In this document: positions 34,557-42,293 of the stretch, piece after piece
Position numbering within the stretch: position 1 is the first letter of the stretch
Layout of the letters: each line of letters opens with the position of its first letter
Source: Armatimonadetes bacterium 55-13
GTDB taxonomy: Bacteria; Armatimonadota; Fimbriimonadia; Fimbriimonadales; Fimbriimonadaceae
Length of the DNA: 64,000 nt
Assembly: GCA_001898035.1 (NCBI GenBank)
Contig: MKRX01000002.1
Coordinates: forward strand, 1-64,000
Direction of reading: 5' to 3'
Notes under the pieces: model-generated
The model's database searches: none
Seen by the model: the letters and a program-made list of their open reading frames with translations, nothing else
Told to the model about the DNA's origin: nothing
Made by a program: the position numbers and the translations under genes

Positions 34557-35486
34557 TTAGGCCGTCCACACAAACGGTTCCTTGTCGGTCAAAACGCGAG
34601 CGGTGTTCTTCTTGGCCTCCAGCAAATAGTCGGGAAGCGTAAAAATCGCCTGGTGGAATCGAGGCGTGTAGTAGCGGGTTTGGACGCCACGCTCTGCGAA
34701 TCGCTTGGCGATTTCTTCTTGAGCCAGGGCAAGCGGGTCGTATTTCTTGCTGGCAAGAACAAACCCCCAAGGCTGGAAGAAGGTGGTGACGATTCCGAAG
34801 TAGCCAGCTACATAGGGGAATGTCTCCTTCATGCTCTCCAGCGTTTCGATACAGCTGACCATGCACTCGGGGTAGTTCTCGTTTGCACTGCCGGCCTGCA
34901 TAGCGAAGACTCCGTCTTCGCTCATGGCATCGGCGGCGATTTGGAAATACTCCTTGGTAAACAGGAACTGACCGGGGCCGTCTTCATGGGGGTTGGGAAG
35001 GTCGCTAAGAATCACGTCGAAGCCGTAGCCTTTGTGATCCACGAGCCATTGGCGAGCATCGGTGTGCAGCAGGGTCGTTCGGGGATCTTCGAAAGCGCCT
35101 TGGTGCCATTCCGGCATGTGGACCTTGACCATGTCCACGAGTTCTTCGTCGATGTCAACCATGACGGCATCTTCGACGGTGTTGTGTTTGAGCGCTTCTC
35201 GAAGCGTTGCCCCTTCACCGCCGCCGCAGACACAGACCTTCTTGGGGTTGGGGTGGAGGGTCATGGCCGGCTGGCTCATGCACTCGTGGAAGACGTACTC
35301 GTCCATGATGGACGTCTGGATGTTGTAGTCCAAGAAGAGGCTTCGACCAAAGCGTGGGACGTCGGCAATCTGGTAGGTCTGATATTTGGTCTTGCCTTCG
35401 AGAATCATCTTCTCTACGCGATATTGCCAAATCGCGGCAGAAGTATGAGTCTCATTGATGAACATTCCGGTGGCTTCGCTGGACAT
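34557..35486 (-). CDS. speE: Spermidine synthase-like aminopropyltransferase
   Basis: The 309-residue protein has the decarboxylated-SAM-binding fold: YNIQTSIMDEYVFHE, the nucleotide loop VCGGGEGATLRE (about 88-98), and VMVDIDEELVDM. The usual catalytic D-S-S/T-D-P loop reads DLPNPHEDGP (about 162-171), where the second Asp is Asn; the D-L-x-x-P pattern is closer to ACL5-type thermospermine synthases. A C-terminal PFVWTA ends it. The AdoMet decarboxylase gene that supplies its co-substrate is 2.3 kb away on the same strand, which supports a polyamine role. Confidence 0.88.
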   Translation of the reverse strand: MSSEATGMFINETHTSAAIWQYRVEKMILEGKTKYQTYQIADVPRFGRSLFLDYNIQTSIMDEYVFHECMSQPAMTLHPNPKKVCVCGGGEGATLREALKHNTVEDAVMVDIDEELVDMVKVHMPEWHQGAFEDPRTTLLHTDARQWLVDHKGYGFDVILSDLPNPHEDGPGQFLFTKEYFQIAADAMSEDGVFAMQAGSANENYPECMVSCIETLESMKETFPYVAGYFGIVTTFFQPWGFVLASKKYDPLALAQEEIAKRFAERGVQTRYYTPRFHQAIFTLPDYLLEAKKNTARVLTDKEPFVWTA

Positions 35487-35499
35487 TTTCGTAAACAGA

Positions 35500-35514
35500 C
35501 CGGACCCCGTCCGG
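35500..35514 (-). promoter_or_regulatory. Hairpin in the speE leader
   Basis: CCGGAC-CCC-GTCCGG is a perfect 6-bp hairpin 13 bp before the speE start codon, downstream of a possible -10 (CATAAT on the minus strand, 35523-35528). It would lie at the 5' end of the transcript. Confidence 0.4.
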
Positions 35515-35541
35515 CGAGGCAGATTATGGCATGTCCAGGGA

Positions 35542-35581
35542 GTCGGGTGGGTCTTGCGAAGCGATCCTTAACCCACCCGAC
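35542..35581 (-). terminator. Long perfect inverted repeat between pilin and speE genes
   Basis: GTCGGGTGGG and CCCACCCGAC form a perfect 10-bp stem around a 20-nt loop, just after the stop of the pseudopilin gene. There is no T-run, so termination is only possible. Confidence 0.5.
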
Positions 35582-35588
35582 GGATTGT

Positions 35589-36404
35589 TTAGGGAAGTTT
35601 AACGCGGTTTTGAGCGATCATATTCGCCACTACGCCGCAGGGGTTCGGATAACCGTAGCCACTGGTGCGCTCCTGCACGGCGTCGACATCGTAGCAATAC
35701 TTCTTGATATCGTTTCCGTTGGCGGGCATGATGTCAAACGCGTCGCCATCGGCAAAGAAGGAATATCGCTCCATCTTGATCGTTCGCGCATGGCCGTCAA
35801 CATAAGTGAAGGGATATTGACCGCCGTGGCGCAATGCTCCGGCACCAGTTCCATCTCCGGTTTGGAAATAGAACGCCAGGGTGTACATGTTGGTGTCGTT
35901 GGTGGCGCCGAGCATTACGGTATCAGAAGGGTGAGCAAACTCACTCATGTTTCGACCGCGCCAAATGGAATCGCCGCCGGGGCGTGGATCTGCTTCTCGC
36001 TGATGGAAGAGTCCTGTGCCGTTCTGGTAGGAGTAGATTCCGAAGTTGGGAGCAAAGCCTACGCAGCGTCCCTTGGGGTCGATGGAGGTATCGCAGCCAG
36101 TTCGCGTTCGGGCGGGATCGTAGACGATTTCTCGGTTCTTGATGTAGGGCTGGAGTAGATACTGAAATTCACCTTTGTCATTCAGATCGTCGGAGTTGTT
36201 CTGAGTGAGAAAGGTGTCATCGTAGTCGCCGTTGTACATGATGAAAGCGACGCCGAACTGCTTACAGTTGCTGAGAGCGGCGGTCTTCTTGGCGGCGGCT
36301 TTGGCTTGAGCAAAGACGGGGAAGAGAATGGCAGCGAGGATCGCGATGATCGCGATGACGACGAGGAGTTCGATAAGTGTGAAGCCTTTATGAGTACGCA
36401 TCAT
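35589..36404 (-). CDS. Type II secretion / pseudopilin-like protein with H-X9-DG motif
   Basis: The 271-residue protein has a type III/IV prepilin N-terminus: [22 protein letters not shown] with Phe-Thr-Leu-Ile-Glu after the cleavage site, followed by [13 protein letters not shown]. The C-terminal part carries the H-X9-DG motif (HGGQYPFTYVDG) of prepilin-associated proteins. AAGGA lies near the start. Such proteins are exported and form or dock with pseudopili; many copies are normal in this phylum. Confidence 0.9.
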   Translation of the reverse strand: MMRTHKGFTLIELLVVIAIIAILAAILFPVFAQAKAAAKKTAALSNCKQFGVAFIMYNGDYDDTFLTQNNSDDLNDKGEFQYLLQPYIKNREIVYDPARTRTGCDTSIDPKGRCVGFAPNFGIYSYQNGTGLFHQREADPRPGGDSIWRGRNMSEFAHPSDTVMLGATNDTNMYTLAFYFQTGDGTGAGALRHGGQYPFTYVDGHARTIKMERYSFFADGDAFDIMPANGNDIKKYCYDVDAVQERTSGYGYPNPCGVVANMIAQNRVKLP

Positions 36405-36474
36405 TGCTGTTCCTTAACAATCGGGGCTTATTCAACCCATCATATGTCAAGGAACTGTTAAATGCAATCAATGA

Positions 36475-36502
36475 TTTTGGGGCCTTTTACCAGGCCCCAA
36501 AA
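36475..36502 (-). terminator. Bidirectional intrinsic terminator
   Basis: TTTTGGGGCC and GGCCCCAAAA form a 10-bp stem around TTTTACCA with T-tails on both strands. It ends the pilin/lipoprotein unit and isolates the first pilin gene. Confidence 0.9.
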
Positions 36503-36516
36503 TAGTTAGGCTCGGA

Positions 36517-36723
36517 CTATTTGCTGGAGCCCTCTCCGCTTCCGGGAGCTCCATTATTTGGATTTGCCGATGCCCACTCTTCTATGGTTTTGGCGTTCTT
36601 GCCCTTTTCGAGATCGGCGGCGGGCTGGGCCTGGACCTTGCTAAGGTCCGGACCCTGAGGCTCTCCGCAGCCGACGAGGCCAACTCCCAAGCCGACGAGA
36701 CAAAACGCAAGAGCGAGTTTCAT
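36517..36723 (-). CDS. Small lipoprotein
   Basis: This 68-residue protein starts [19 protein letters not shown] with a lipobox GLVGC and then has a short Pro/Ala/Gly-rich tail (PNNGAPGSGEGSSK). The ATG at 36723 overlaps the stop of the upstream pilin gene by one base (TAATG). An upstream frame with a His run is the pilin 3' end in another frame, not an extension. Its role may be to help the pilin at the membrane. Confidence 0.7.
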   Translation of the reverse strand: MKLALAFCLVGLGVGLVGCGEPQGPDLSKVQAQPAADLEKGKNAKTIEEWASANPNNGAPGSGEGSSK

Positions 36724-37619
36724 TAGCTGGGCGACCACGTGGTGGTGGTGGTGAAAGGAATATTGACAAAGTCTTGGCAAGCGATCGAACCGAGGCCAAA
36801 CTTGCTTCCATCGAGCATCTCAGATGGATTTGCACAATAAGCCGTTCGGTCCTTTTCTGCCGCAGGAACGTATACGTAACCGACGCCGGTCGTGAGTCCG
36901 CCTCGATACTGTACGTTCTTTGCATGACCGTCGGCATAGCTCATGTTAAAGCGGCCGCCCCATCGGAAGCTGCTTTGACGAGTCGAAGCGGTCACCGGGA
37001 AAGTATCGAGAATCCATGCCTTGCCACCAGCGGAGTTGGGGTACATACCGATCGTGGGGCGCGGTGTATCGTACGTGTCTCCGAAGACAAAGAGATTAGC
37101 TGGTTCGGAGAACGAGGTCAGTGATCGGCCCGGCTGATAGGAGCCTCCACCTGGGAAACTCTGCTCCTTGTCAAGCACGCCACCGCCGGCGTAGATTTGC
37201 GGTCCCCAGTTGTAACCGTAGCCCAAACAACGGCCCTTTGGATTTAAGTTATAGATGGCCAAACCGTAGGGAGTGCCCGTTCGCTCGGGCTCGTTGTGAT
37301 AGTAGCATCCTGTTTCGGTTCGCTCAGAACTGAAGAAGAGGTCAACATTCTTGACGTAGGGCTGCATGACGACCCAGAAGTCGGTTCGGTACGCGCTGTT
37401 GCCGGGGCCGCCGCTGCTTACGCAAACAGCCATGTCGTCATAGTCTGCGGCGTACATCTGCCATCCGGTGCCAATTTGCTTGACCGAGGAGAGCGCAGCC
37501 GATTTCTTGGCGGCAGCTTTAGCCTGGGCAAAGACCGGGAAGAGAATGGCGGCGAGGATGGCAATGATCGCGATAACGACGAGGAGCTCGATAAGGGTGA
37601 ATGCTCGATGAGATCTCAT
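36723..37619 (-). CDS. Type II secretion / pseudopilin-like protein
   Basis: The 298-residue protein has the same prepilin N-terminus as its neighbour ([19 protein letters not shown]) and a similar [17 protein letters not shown] helix. The C-terminal [12 protein letters not shown] keeps the spacing of the H-X9-DG motif but with Trp in place of His. GGAGG lies 7 nt before the ATG. It is a paralog of the 35589 protein, and is coupled to a small lipoprotein gene. Confidence 0.9.
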   Translation of the reverse strand: MRSHRAFTLIELLVVIAIIAILAAILFPVFAQAKAAAKKSAALSSVKQIGTGWQMYAADYDDMAVCVSSGGPGNSAYRTDFWVVMQPYVKNVDLFFSSERTETGCYYHNEPERTGTPYGLAIYNLNPKGRCLGYGYNWGPQIYAGGGVLDKEQSFPGGGSYQPGRSLTSFSEPANLFVFGDTYDTPRPTIGMYPNSAGGKAWILDTFPVTASTRQSSFRWGGRFNMSYADGHAKNVQYRGGLTTGVGYVYVPAAEKDRTAYCANPSEMLDGSKFGLGSIACQDFVNIPFTTTTTWSPS

Positions 37620-37740
37620 GGTTGTTCCTCCAAGAACGGAGGAATTGTAGAAAAGAGCTATTAAGGGATTGTTGCAATAGAGTTAAGGGAACGTTATTTA
37701 CACTGTTAAGAATCTGGCGAGTGGGGAAGTCCACAAACGA

Positions 37741-37778
37741 CAAAACCCTGGAGCGTCGTCGGGAACCCCAGGGTTTTG
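37741..37778 (-). terminator. Intrinsic terminator of speD
   Basis: CAAAACCCTGG and CCAGGGTTTTG form an 11-bp stem with a 16-nt loop, 20 bp after the speD stop codon on the minus strand, with short TTTT ends. Confidence 0.8.
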
Positions 37779-37797
37779 CGGACGGTGAGCGCGGTGT

Positions 37798-38421
37798 TTA
37801 GCGCTCGACTTCGCTTTGGAGCCCTCGTCGAACGACGAGGAACTTGATTCGTTCCGGTTGGAATCGCTCTTTGAGAGCGTCAACTGCCTTGTGAACCGCA
37901 ACGGCGCCGCCGCAGTAGAACAGGTCTACAGCTGCGTAACCGTGCTCGGGCCATGTGTGAATGGTGTAGTGCGATTCCTGAATAATGACCGCACCCGAAA
38001 CGCCATAGGGCTTGAACTCGTGGAAGGACTCGGCCACGATGGTGGCTTCGCTATCCACAGCGGCCTGGTGCATAGCACTGGCCACCGTCTTTTCGAGTTC
38101 GAGCGACTTCTGGTCGCATCCGAATAGCTCGATGAGTAGATGTGAGCCCAGCGACGGCTCTTCTTCGAGGCCGAAGGGGAGGCCCCTTTCGTCTCGGTTG
38201 AGCCAAACGCCGAATGACTCCGGATCGTCGCATTTGATCAGCGTCCAGCCTTCGTCGCGGGTAACAACCGGCGCGGCGGCGGCTTTGGAAACTTGATCTT
38301 CGGCCTTTACGCCCAGAAGGCGCTTAAGCCAGGAGAATCTGCCAGAAGCAGGGACAGCGATAGCGGCGCCCAGAGCCGAAAGGGATAGGGCCGAGCTAAC
38401 AAGGATGAAGGTGTTTGCCAA
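37798..38421 (-). CDS. speD: S-adenosylmethionine decarboxylase with N-terminal membrane extension
   Basis: AdoMet decarboxylase makes the aminopropyl donor for spermidine synthesis; it cleaves itself to form a pyruvoyl group. Residues about 92-200 match the bacterial enzyme: SHLLIELFGCD, FHEFKPYGVSGAVII, and the processing site in QES-HYTIHTWPEHG (Ser150 becomes pyruvoyl), with Cys170 in LFYCGG. Unlike the usual enzyme of about 125 residues, it has a 90-residue N-terminal part with a hydrophobic helix (about 5-23) and a charged linker. A TTG at 38421 is the start (AGG 10 nt before). It may be membrane-anchored. The promoter, leader and a small upstream ORF are described separately. Confidence 0.9.
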   Translation of the reverse strand: MANTFILVSSALSLSALGAAIAVPASGRFSWLKRLLGVKAEDQVSKAAAAPVVTRDEGWTLIKCDDPESFGVWLNRDERGLPFGLEEEPSLGSHLLIELFGCDQKSLELEKTVASAMHQAAVDSEATIVAESFHEFKPYGVSGAVIIQESHYTIHTWPEHGYAAVDLFYCGGAVAVHKAVDALKERFQPERIKFLVVRRGLQSEVER

Positions 38422-38432
38422 TCACATAGACC

Positions 38433-38579
38433 TCACTTGAAATACCGTGCGCAGACACAAGATTGCTCTTGCGCGAGAAACCCGACGATCTTTTGCTCGA
38501 CAGTCATTTGTGTGGGAAGATCGCAGTAGGAGCACTGCGTTTTATGCATGTTTCGACCAGCGTTTATTACTCTTTCCAT
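38433..38579 (-). CDS. Small cysteine-containing upstream ORF in the speD leader
   Basis: A 48-codon frame starts at ATG 38579 and ends 11 nt before the speD start. From the inner ATG at 38549 the product has 38 residues: MHKTQCSYCDLP, then a helical middle (VEQKIVGFLAQE), then SCVCARYFK. The CxxC and CxC could bind zinc. No clear ribosome binding site precedes either ATG. Its position between promoter and speD makes it a candidate leader peptide that controls speD, or an independent small zinc protein. Confidence 0.45.
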   Translation of the reverse strand: MERVINAGRNMHKTQCSYCDLPTQMTVEQKIVGFLAQEQSCVCARYFK

Positions 38580-38588
38580 CGATCTGCC

Positions 38589-38658
38589 GAGACAGGATCT
38601 CTCCTAAGGTAGACAGTCACTACCTAAGCCGCCTCACGGTCATCCCGTGACGCAAGGC
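38589..38658 (-). ncRNA. Structured 5' leader of the speD transcript
   Basis: Three hairpins follow directly after the predicted transcription start: one with TCACGG / CCGTGA (38631-38658), one with AGGTAG / CTACCT (38604-38628), and a small GAGA / TCTC stem (38589-38603). They lie about 170-230 nt before speD. I cannot match this to a named riboswitch class; a polyamine- or SAM-related leader is only inference. Confidence 0.4.
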
Positions 38659-38660
38659 GC

Positions 38661-38689
38661 ATAATACCAGACCCCCATATGCAAGTCAA
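38661..38689 (-). promoter_or_regulatory. Sigma-70-type promoter of speD
   Basis: On the minus strand TTGACT (38684-38689) and TATTAT (38661-38666) are separated by 17 bp, close to the housekeeping consensus. Transcription would start near 38654, giving a leader of about 230 nt. Confidence 0.7.
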
Positions 38690-38779
38690 TGTTTTCCACC
38701 GATAGCCTTACGGGTCTTATTGACTACGACTAGAATGTTTGCCTGGTTTCCTTCATGTTGGTAGGTCGTCCTCGGAAAT

Positions 38780-39427
38780 TTAGTCTTCGATGAGGACGCC
38801 ATCGTTCAGATGGACAATTCGGTCGGCCTGTTCGAGCATGGTTGGGTCATGGGTGACCATAACGAGGGAACCTTCGCCTCGGTTCTGGTTCAACAGATTC
38901 ACCACCTGGGCTCCGTTGGTGTGATCGAGGGCAGCGGTTGGCTCATCGGCGAAGATGACTTTGGGGCGCCCGAGGAGGGCGCGAGCCACGCAAACTCGCT
39001 GTCTTTCACCACCGCTCAGTTCGTGGGGAAGGCGATGGGTCTTTGTGCCGAGTCCTAGCTTCTCCAAAAGATCCCTCGCTTCTTCACGCAGGCTTTGATC
39101 GGGCAGGGCCACCATTACGTTCTCTAGCGCCGTCAGGTAGCCGAGAAGGTAAGGCTGCTGGAAGACAAAGCCGAAATTGTGAAGTCGGAGACGTGAGCGC
39201 TGGTCTTCCGGCAGGGTCTTGAGGCTCTGATCTTCGAAGAAGACATCGCCTCCCGTGGGGATTTTGAGCCCGCTGAGGAGATAGAGGAGGGACGATTTCC
39301 CGGAACCGGAGGGGCCAAGGATGCCGAGGAACTCATTCGTTCGGATCGTGAGGTCGACCTGGCGGCAAGCGAACACTTGACGTCCGTGATCGCTGTACTC
39401 AAGGCTTGCTCCAACGGACCTGATCAC
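38780..39427 (-). CDS. ABC transporter ATP-binding protein, LolD/MacB type
   Basis: The 215-residue ATPase has Walker A GPSGSGKSS, the Q-loop in FVFQQPYLLG, signature LSGGERQRV, Walker B VIFADEPT, and H-loop VTHD. It resembles LolD or FtsE-like transport ATPases that work with FtsX-type permeases. It overlaps the permease gene by 4 nt (ATGA). The pair may export a lipid, peptide or drug. Confidence 0.92.
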   Translation of the reverse strand: MIRSVGASLEYSDHGRQVFACRQVDLTIRTNEFLGILGPSGSGKSSLLYLLSGLKIPTGGDVFFEDQSLKTLPEDQRSRLRLHNFGFVFQQPYLLGYLTALENVMVALPDQSLREEARDLLEKLGLGTKTHRLPHELSGGERQRVCVARALLGRPKVIFADEPTAALDHTNGAQVVNLLNQNRGEGSLVMVTHDPTMLEQADRIVHLNDGVLIED

Positions 39428-40614
39428 GCGAGCCTCCTCTCGACGATGCTCACAGGATCGAAGCGTCGGAATTTCAGGATCACCGTCAGAGTGGCGACAA
39501 TCAGAATAGATACCGGGATAGGAATGGTGTAGACGAAGGCAGTAGGATCAAAAATGTTGAGCGCAAACGCTTTAGGGTCCATGAGGACTGCCTTCGTCAG
39601 CCGAAGCAGAAAGTAGGCGGCGACGACGCCAAAGAACCACCCAAAAATGACGACGGACACAGTCTCTCTGAGGACGCGACCCAAGAGTTGGCGTTTGGTG
39701 TAACCCAAGGCTTGAAGGAGTCCGAATTCGACCAGTCTTTGCGTCTGGTAGATGTTGATGAGCATGCCCATCATAAAGGTAATCACGAGCACCAGGGTGC
39801 CGATGACTACATTTAGGATTTTATAGAGAATATTGAACATTTCGTTCGTTTGCTTCTCTAGCTGGTAGTAGGCGAATATTTGAGCGCGTTCACCTTTAAA
39901 TGCATTGCCCGCCCACTTGTCTAGCTTTTCCTGATCCTTGAGGTTATGAGCAAAGGCGAGGACGGCGTCAACATCGGGAAAGTGATTGGCCTTGATGTAC
40001 TCGTAGCTGGTGAGCATGAGCCAGTTATCGCAATTGGCGATGCCAACTACTTTCACGGGATACGGTGAGTAGCTCTCATTTTGATCCGGACCGAGGAGAT
40101 CTGAACCGAGCTTGAGATTGAGGTTTCTGGCGACAGGAGCGCTAATTAATGCCTCTGCCTTGCCCGCTTGTGGCAGACGTCCATCGATCGACCGGACATT
40201 CTGGCGATCAAGCCAGAACTTCATGTCTTCCTGCTTGAGACCGAGAACGGCAAAGGGCCACTTGCCCACGATGCTCATGACCTGGGAGCCAGCCGCGCGG
40301 GCTGTCACCATCCGCTCGATGGGGACAGGACTTCCTTCCTTGATACGCTCCATCAATTTGGGAGTCTGGGAAGCATCCCCCCGGGGGGTGATCGCCAGGG
40401 TTTGCTGGGTGTAGCGATAGATGGTGCGAATGGAAAAAGGAATTGAGTTGATCAGAGAGACGATGCCGCAAACCAGAAGCACGGCGAGCGTGATGACGCC
40501 GATGAGAGGAATGGTCTTCCCGGAGTTTCGGAGGAGGTAAGTGGTGGCGGCCATCGGACGCAAGATGGCTCGCCGGCTGGACTTTTGCTTGGGGGCGGCC
40601 GGGGTTGCTTCCAT
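39424..40614 (-). CDS. ABC transporter permease, FtsX/DevC-like
   Basis: The protein of about 396 residues has an N-terminal helix (TIPLIGVITLAVLLVCGIV), a large periplasmic domain (about 60-250), then three helices near the C-terminus, as in MacB/FtsX permeases. The start ATG at 40614 overlaps the stop of the RibD-like gene (TAATG). It is the membrane partner of the ATPase at 38780. Confidence 0.9.
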   Translation of the reverse strand: MEATPAAPKQKSSRRAILRPMAATTYLLRNSGKTIPLIGVITLAVLLVCGIVSLINSIPFSIRTIYRYTQQTLAITPRGDASQTPKLMERIKEGSPVPIERMVTARAAGSQVMSIVGKWPFAVLGLKQEDMKFWLDRQNVRSIDGRLPQAGKAEALISAPVARNLNLKLGSDLLGPDQNESYSPYPVKVVGIANCDNWLMLTSYEYIKANHFPDVDAVLAFAHNLKDQEKLDKWAGNAFKGERAQIFAYYQLEKQTNEMFNILYKILNVVIGTLVLVITFMMGMLINIYQTQRLVEFGLLQALGYTKRQLLGRVLRETVSVVIFGWFFGVVAAYFLLRLTKAVLMDPKAFALNIFDPTAFVYTIPIPVSILIVATLTVILKFRRFDPVSIVERRLA

Positions 40615-41288
40615 TAAGAGGACCACCTTCGACGGTATCGGAGGAAGACCTCATCTTGTACGGCATGGTGCTCTACGAGTTCGTAGTTTTGAAGGTGCTC
40701 TTTGGGCAGCGGGTCGCCCCCGGCGTACGTGGGCAATCCTCTTCCGAGTTTGATTTTGGGGGCGAGGGTCAGGAAGAGTTCGTCCACGAGGTCATGGGAC
40801 AAAAAGAGAGCATTGATTTCGCTTCCCCCAAGGATGTGAAGCGACTCGACTCCCAATTCATTTCTGAGGTAGTTGGAAAGCCACCTTGGATCAACCGCAT
40901 CCTTACCGGCGATAATTCTTGCGATGGGCTCGGGAGGGTAGCAAGAGGATTGCTGGGGACAGGCGATATAGGGCTGAGCTTCTGGAGCGGCGAAGAAGGC
41001 AGCGTCAAAGGGGACGTCGCCACTCTTGGTGACGGCGATACGTACGGGGGCTTTCGGGTTCCAACGCGGGCTGGTAGATCTGAGCGTCTGGGCGCCAATG
41101 AGAATGGCTTGGCTTGCGGACTCGATACGATCCATGAGTTCATGGTCGACCTTTGAGCCCAGGTCAACGACATTATCGTTTCGATCCCCGCTGACGGTCT
41201 TGCCGTCAATGGTCGACACCATGTTAATAAAGGTGTAGGGCCGATCTTGGGGAGCGGACGGGAAGGTTAGGTCTTGGTAGATGGTCAA
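40614..41288 (-). CDS. RibD C-terminal-type / dihydrofolate reductase-like protein
   Basis: The 224-residue protein has a Rossmann-like DHFR/RibD reductase domain: FINMVSTIDGKTVSGDRND at the start, AILIGAQTLRST, LHILGGSEINALF and DELFLTLAPKIKLG. It probably reduces a pyrimidine or pterin-type substrate with NADPH. It is coupled to the DsbA-like gene (ATGA) and to the permease. Confidence 0.85.
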   Translation of the reverse strand: MTIYQDLTFPSAPQDRPYTFINMVSTIDGKTVSGDRNDNVVDLGSKVDHELMDRIESASQAILIGAQTLRSTSPRWNPKAPVRIAVTKSGDVPFDAAFFAAPEAQPYIACPQQSSCYPPEPIARIIAGKDAVDPRWLSNYLRNELGVESLHILGGSEINALFLSHDLVDELFLTLAPKIKLGRGLPTYAGGDPLPKEHLQNYELVEHHAVQDEVFLRYRRRWSS

Positions 41289-41887
41289 GTTGGAACTTGG
41301 GTCTCCGCGATCGCTCTTTGAAGCGTTCGATAGGGTTGCTCGGCGTATCTTTCATTGCCGATGTAAAACGTTGGAACATTGTAGACTCCGACCGTAAAGG
41401 CGGGGGCGTCGAACTTGGTGATTTTGTCGTCGAACTCTTCCGACTCGATGGACTTTCTCATGGCGGTGGGATCTAAACCGAACTGTTCGCCGGTGCGCGT
41501 TAGGAATTCGATTTCATTAATGTATTCTCCACGTTGCCAAAGGGCGAGATAGAGTTCTTTGACGAACTCCCAACCCTTCCCATTCGCTTTTGCATATTCG
41601 GCAGCGAGATGGGCGAGGTGGGATCGCATCTTTCGCGGACGCTCGACTTTTGGCAGTTCCATCTCTTCGCAGGCGAGCAGCAACTCAAAGCGGGTTAAGG
41701 TCCGAGGACGATTTGCGGGCTCCGGGCGGGCAGGGGTATCAAGCCACTCCATTTCATTGGGATAGAGCTCAAAGGCGAGCCAATCGATTTCGATACCAAA
41801 TTCTTGCTTGAGCCGTTCTGCTTGGAAGAGACCGACGTAGCACCAACCACAAATGAAGTCGTGGGCTACTGGTATTGTTTTGCTCAT
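41285..41887 (-). CDS. DsbA/FrnE family thiol oxidoreductase
   Basis: The 200-residue protein has a thioredoxin fold with an early CGWC motif (HDFICGWCYVGL), a long helical insert, and the cis-Pro region VYNVPTFYIG, as in FrnE and 2-hydroxychromene-2-carboxylate isomerase relatives. The CGWC points to disulfide activity. It starts the four-gene coupled unit that runs to the ABC ATPase. Its start codon overlaps that of the divergent gene at 41886. Confidence 0.88.
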   Translation of the reverse strand: MSKTIPVAHDFICGWCYVGLFQAERLKQEFGIEIDWLAFELYPNEMEWLDTPARPEPANRPRTLTRFELLLACEEMELPKVERPRKMRSHLAHLAAEYAKANGKGWEFVKELYLALWQRGEYINEIEFLTRTGEQFGLDPTAMRKSIESEEFDDKITKFDAPAFTVGVYNVPTFYIGNERYAEQPYRTLQRAIAETQVPT

Positions 41888-42293
41888 GATTCGATTCTGG
41901 CCTACGGTGGGAATCGGGTGTCTGTTAGCAGGGTTCGTCTCGCTTGTATTGTACGGAGCCTGCAACGCCGCACAGGGACAGATGATCGATGTGAGTGGGC
42001 AATGGCTGGGCGCCTTGCCGCTGGAAGGGGGCAACGACTGTAGGATCAAGGTGCTCCCGACCGGGTATTTCGACTTTGAGTGCCGAGGGCAGACGACCTA
42101 TGCCGCGAAGGGCCAATGGCGTCGATATGGGAACACACTAGAATTCGATTTCGAATTCTTTTCTCGCGATGGTCGGGCAGTGGCAGAATTGCCTGAACCT
42201 TGGCGGCTCCAGACCGATGGCGTCCGAAACGTGTTGTTCGTGGGGCTCCCCTCGGATCAAGGCGAGCCGTATAGGTGGCGAAGAGCCTTTTAG
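41886..42293 (+). CDS. Membrane-anchored protein of unknown family
   Basis: The protein of about 135 residues has one N-terminal hydrophobic helix (VGIGCLLAGFVSLVLYGAC) that may be a signal peptide, followed by a beta-rich domain (GQWLGALPLEGGNDCRIKV and LEFDFEFFSRDGRAV). I do not recognise the family. The ATG at 41886 overlaps the DsbA start head-to-head, within TCATGA; an ATG at 41853, inside DsbA, would add 11 residues. Confidence 0.65.
   Translation: MIRFWPTVGIGCLLAGFVSLVLYGACNAAQGQMIDVSGQWLGALPLEGGNDCRIKVLPTGYFDFECRGQTTYAAKGQWRRYGNTLEFDFEFFSRDGRAVAELPEPWRLQTDGVRNVLFVGLPSDQGEPYRWRRAF

Noticed and set aside
34653-36158. 501-codon plus-strand frame across speE and a pseudopilin
   Set aside because: It is antisense to two well-supported genes and their gap, with no domain and with composition typical of an antisense shadow.
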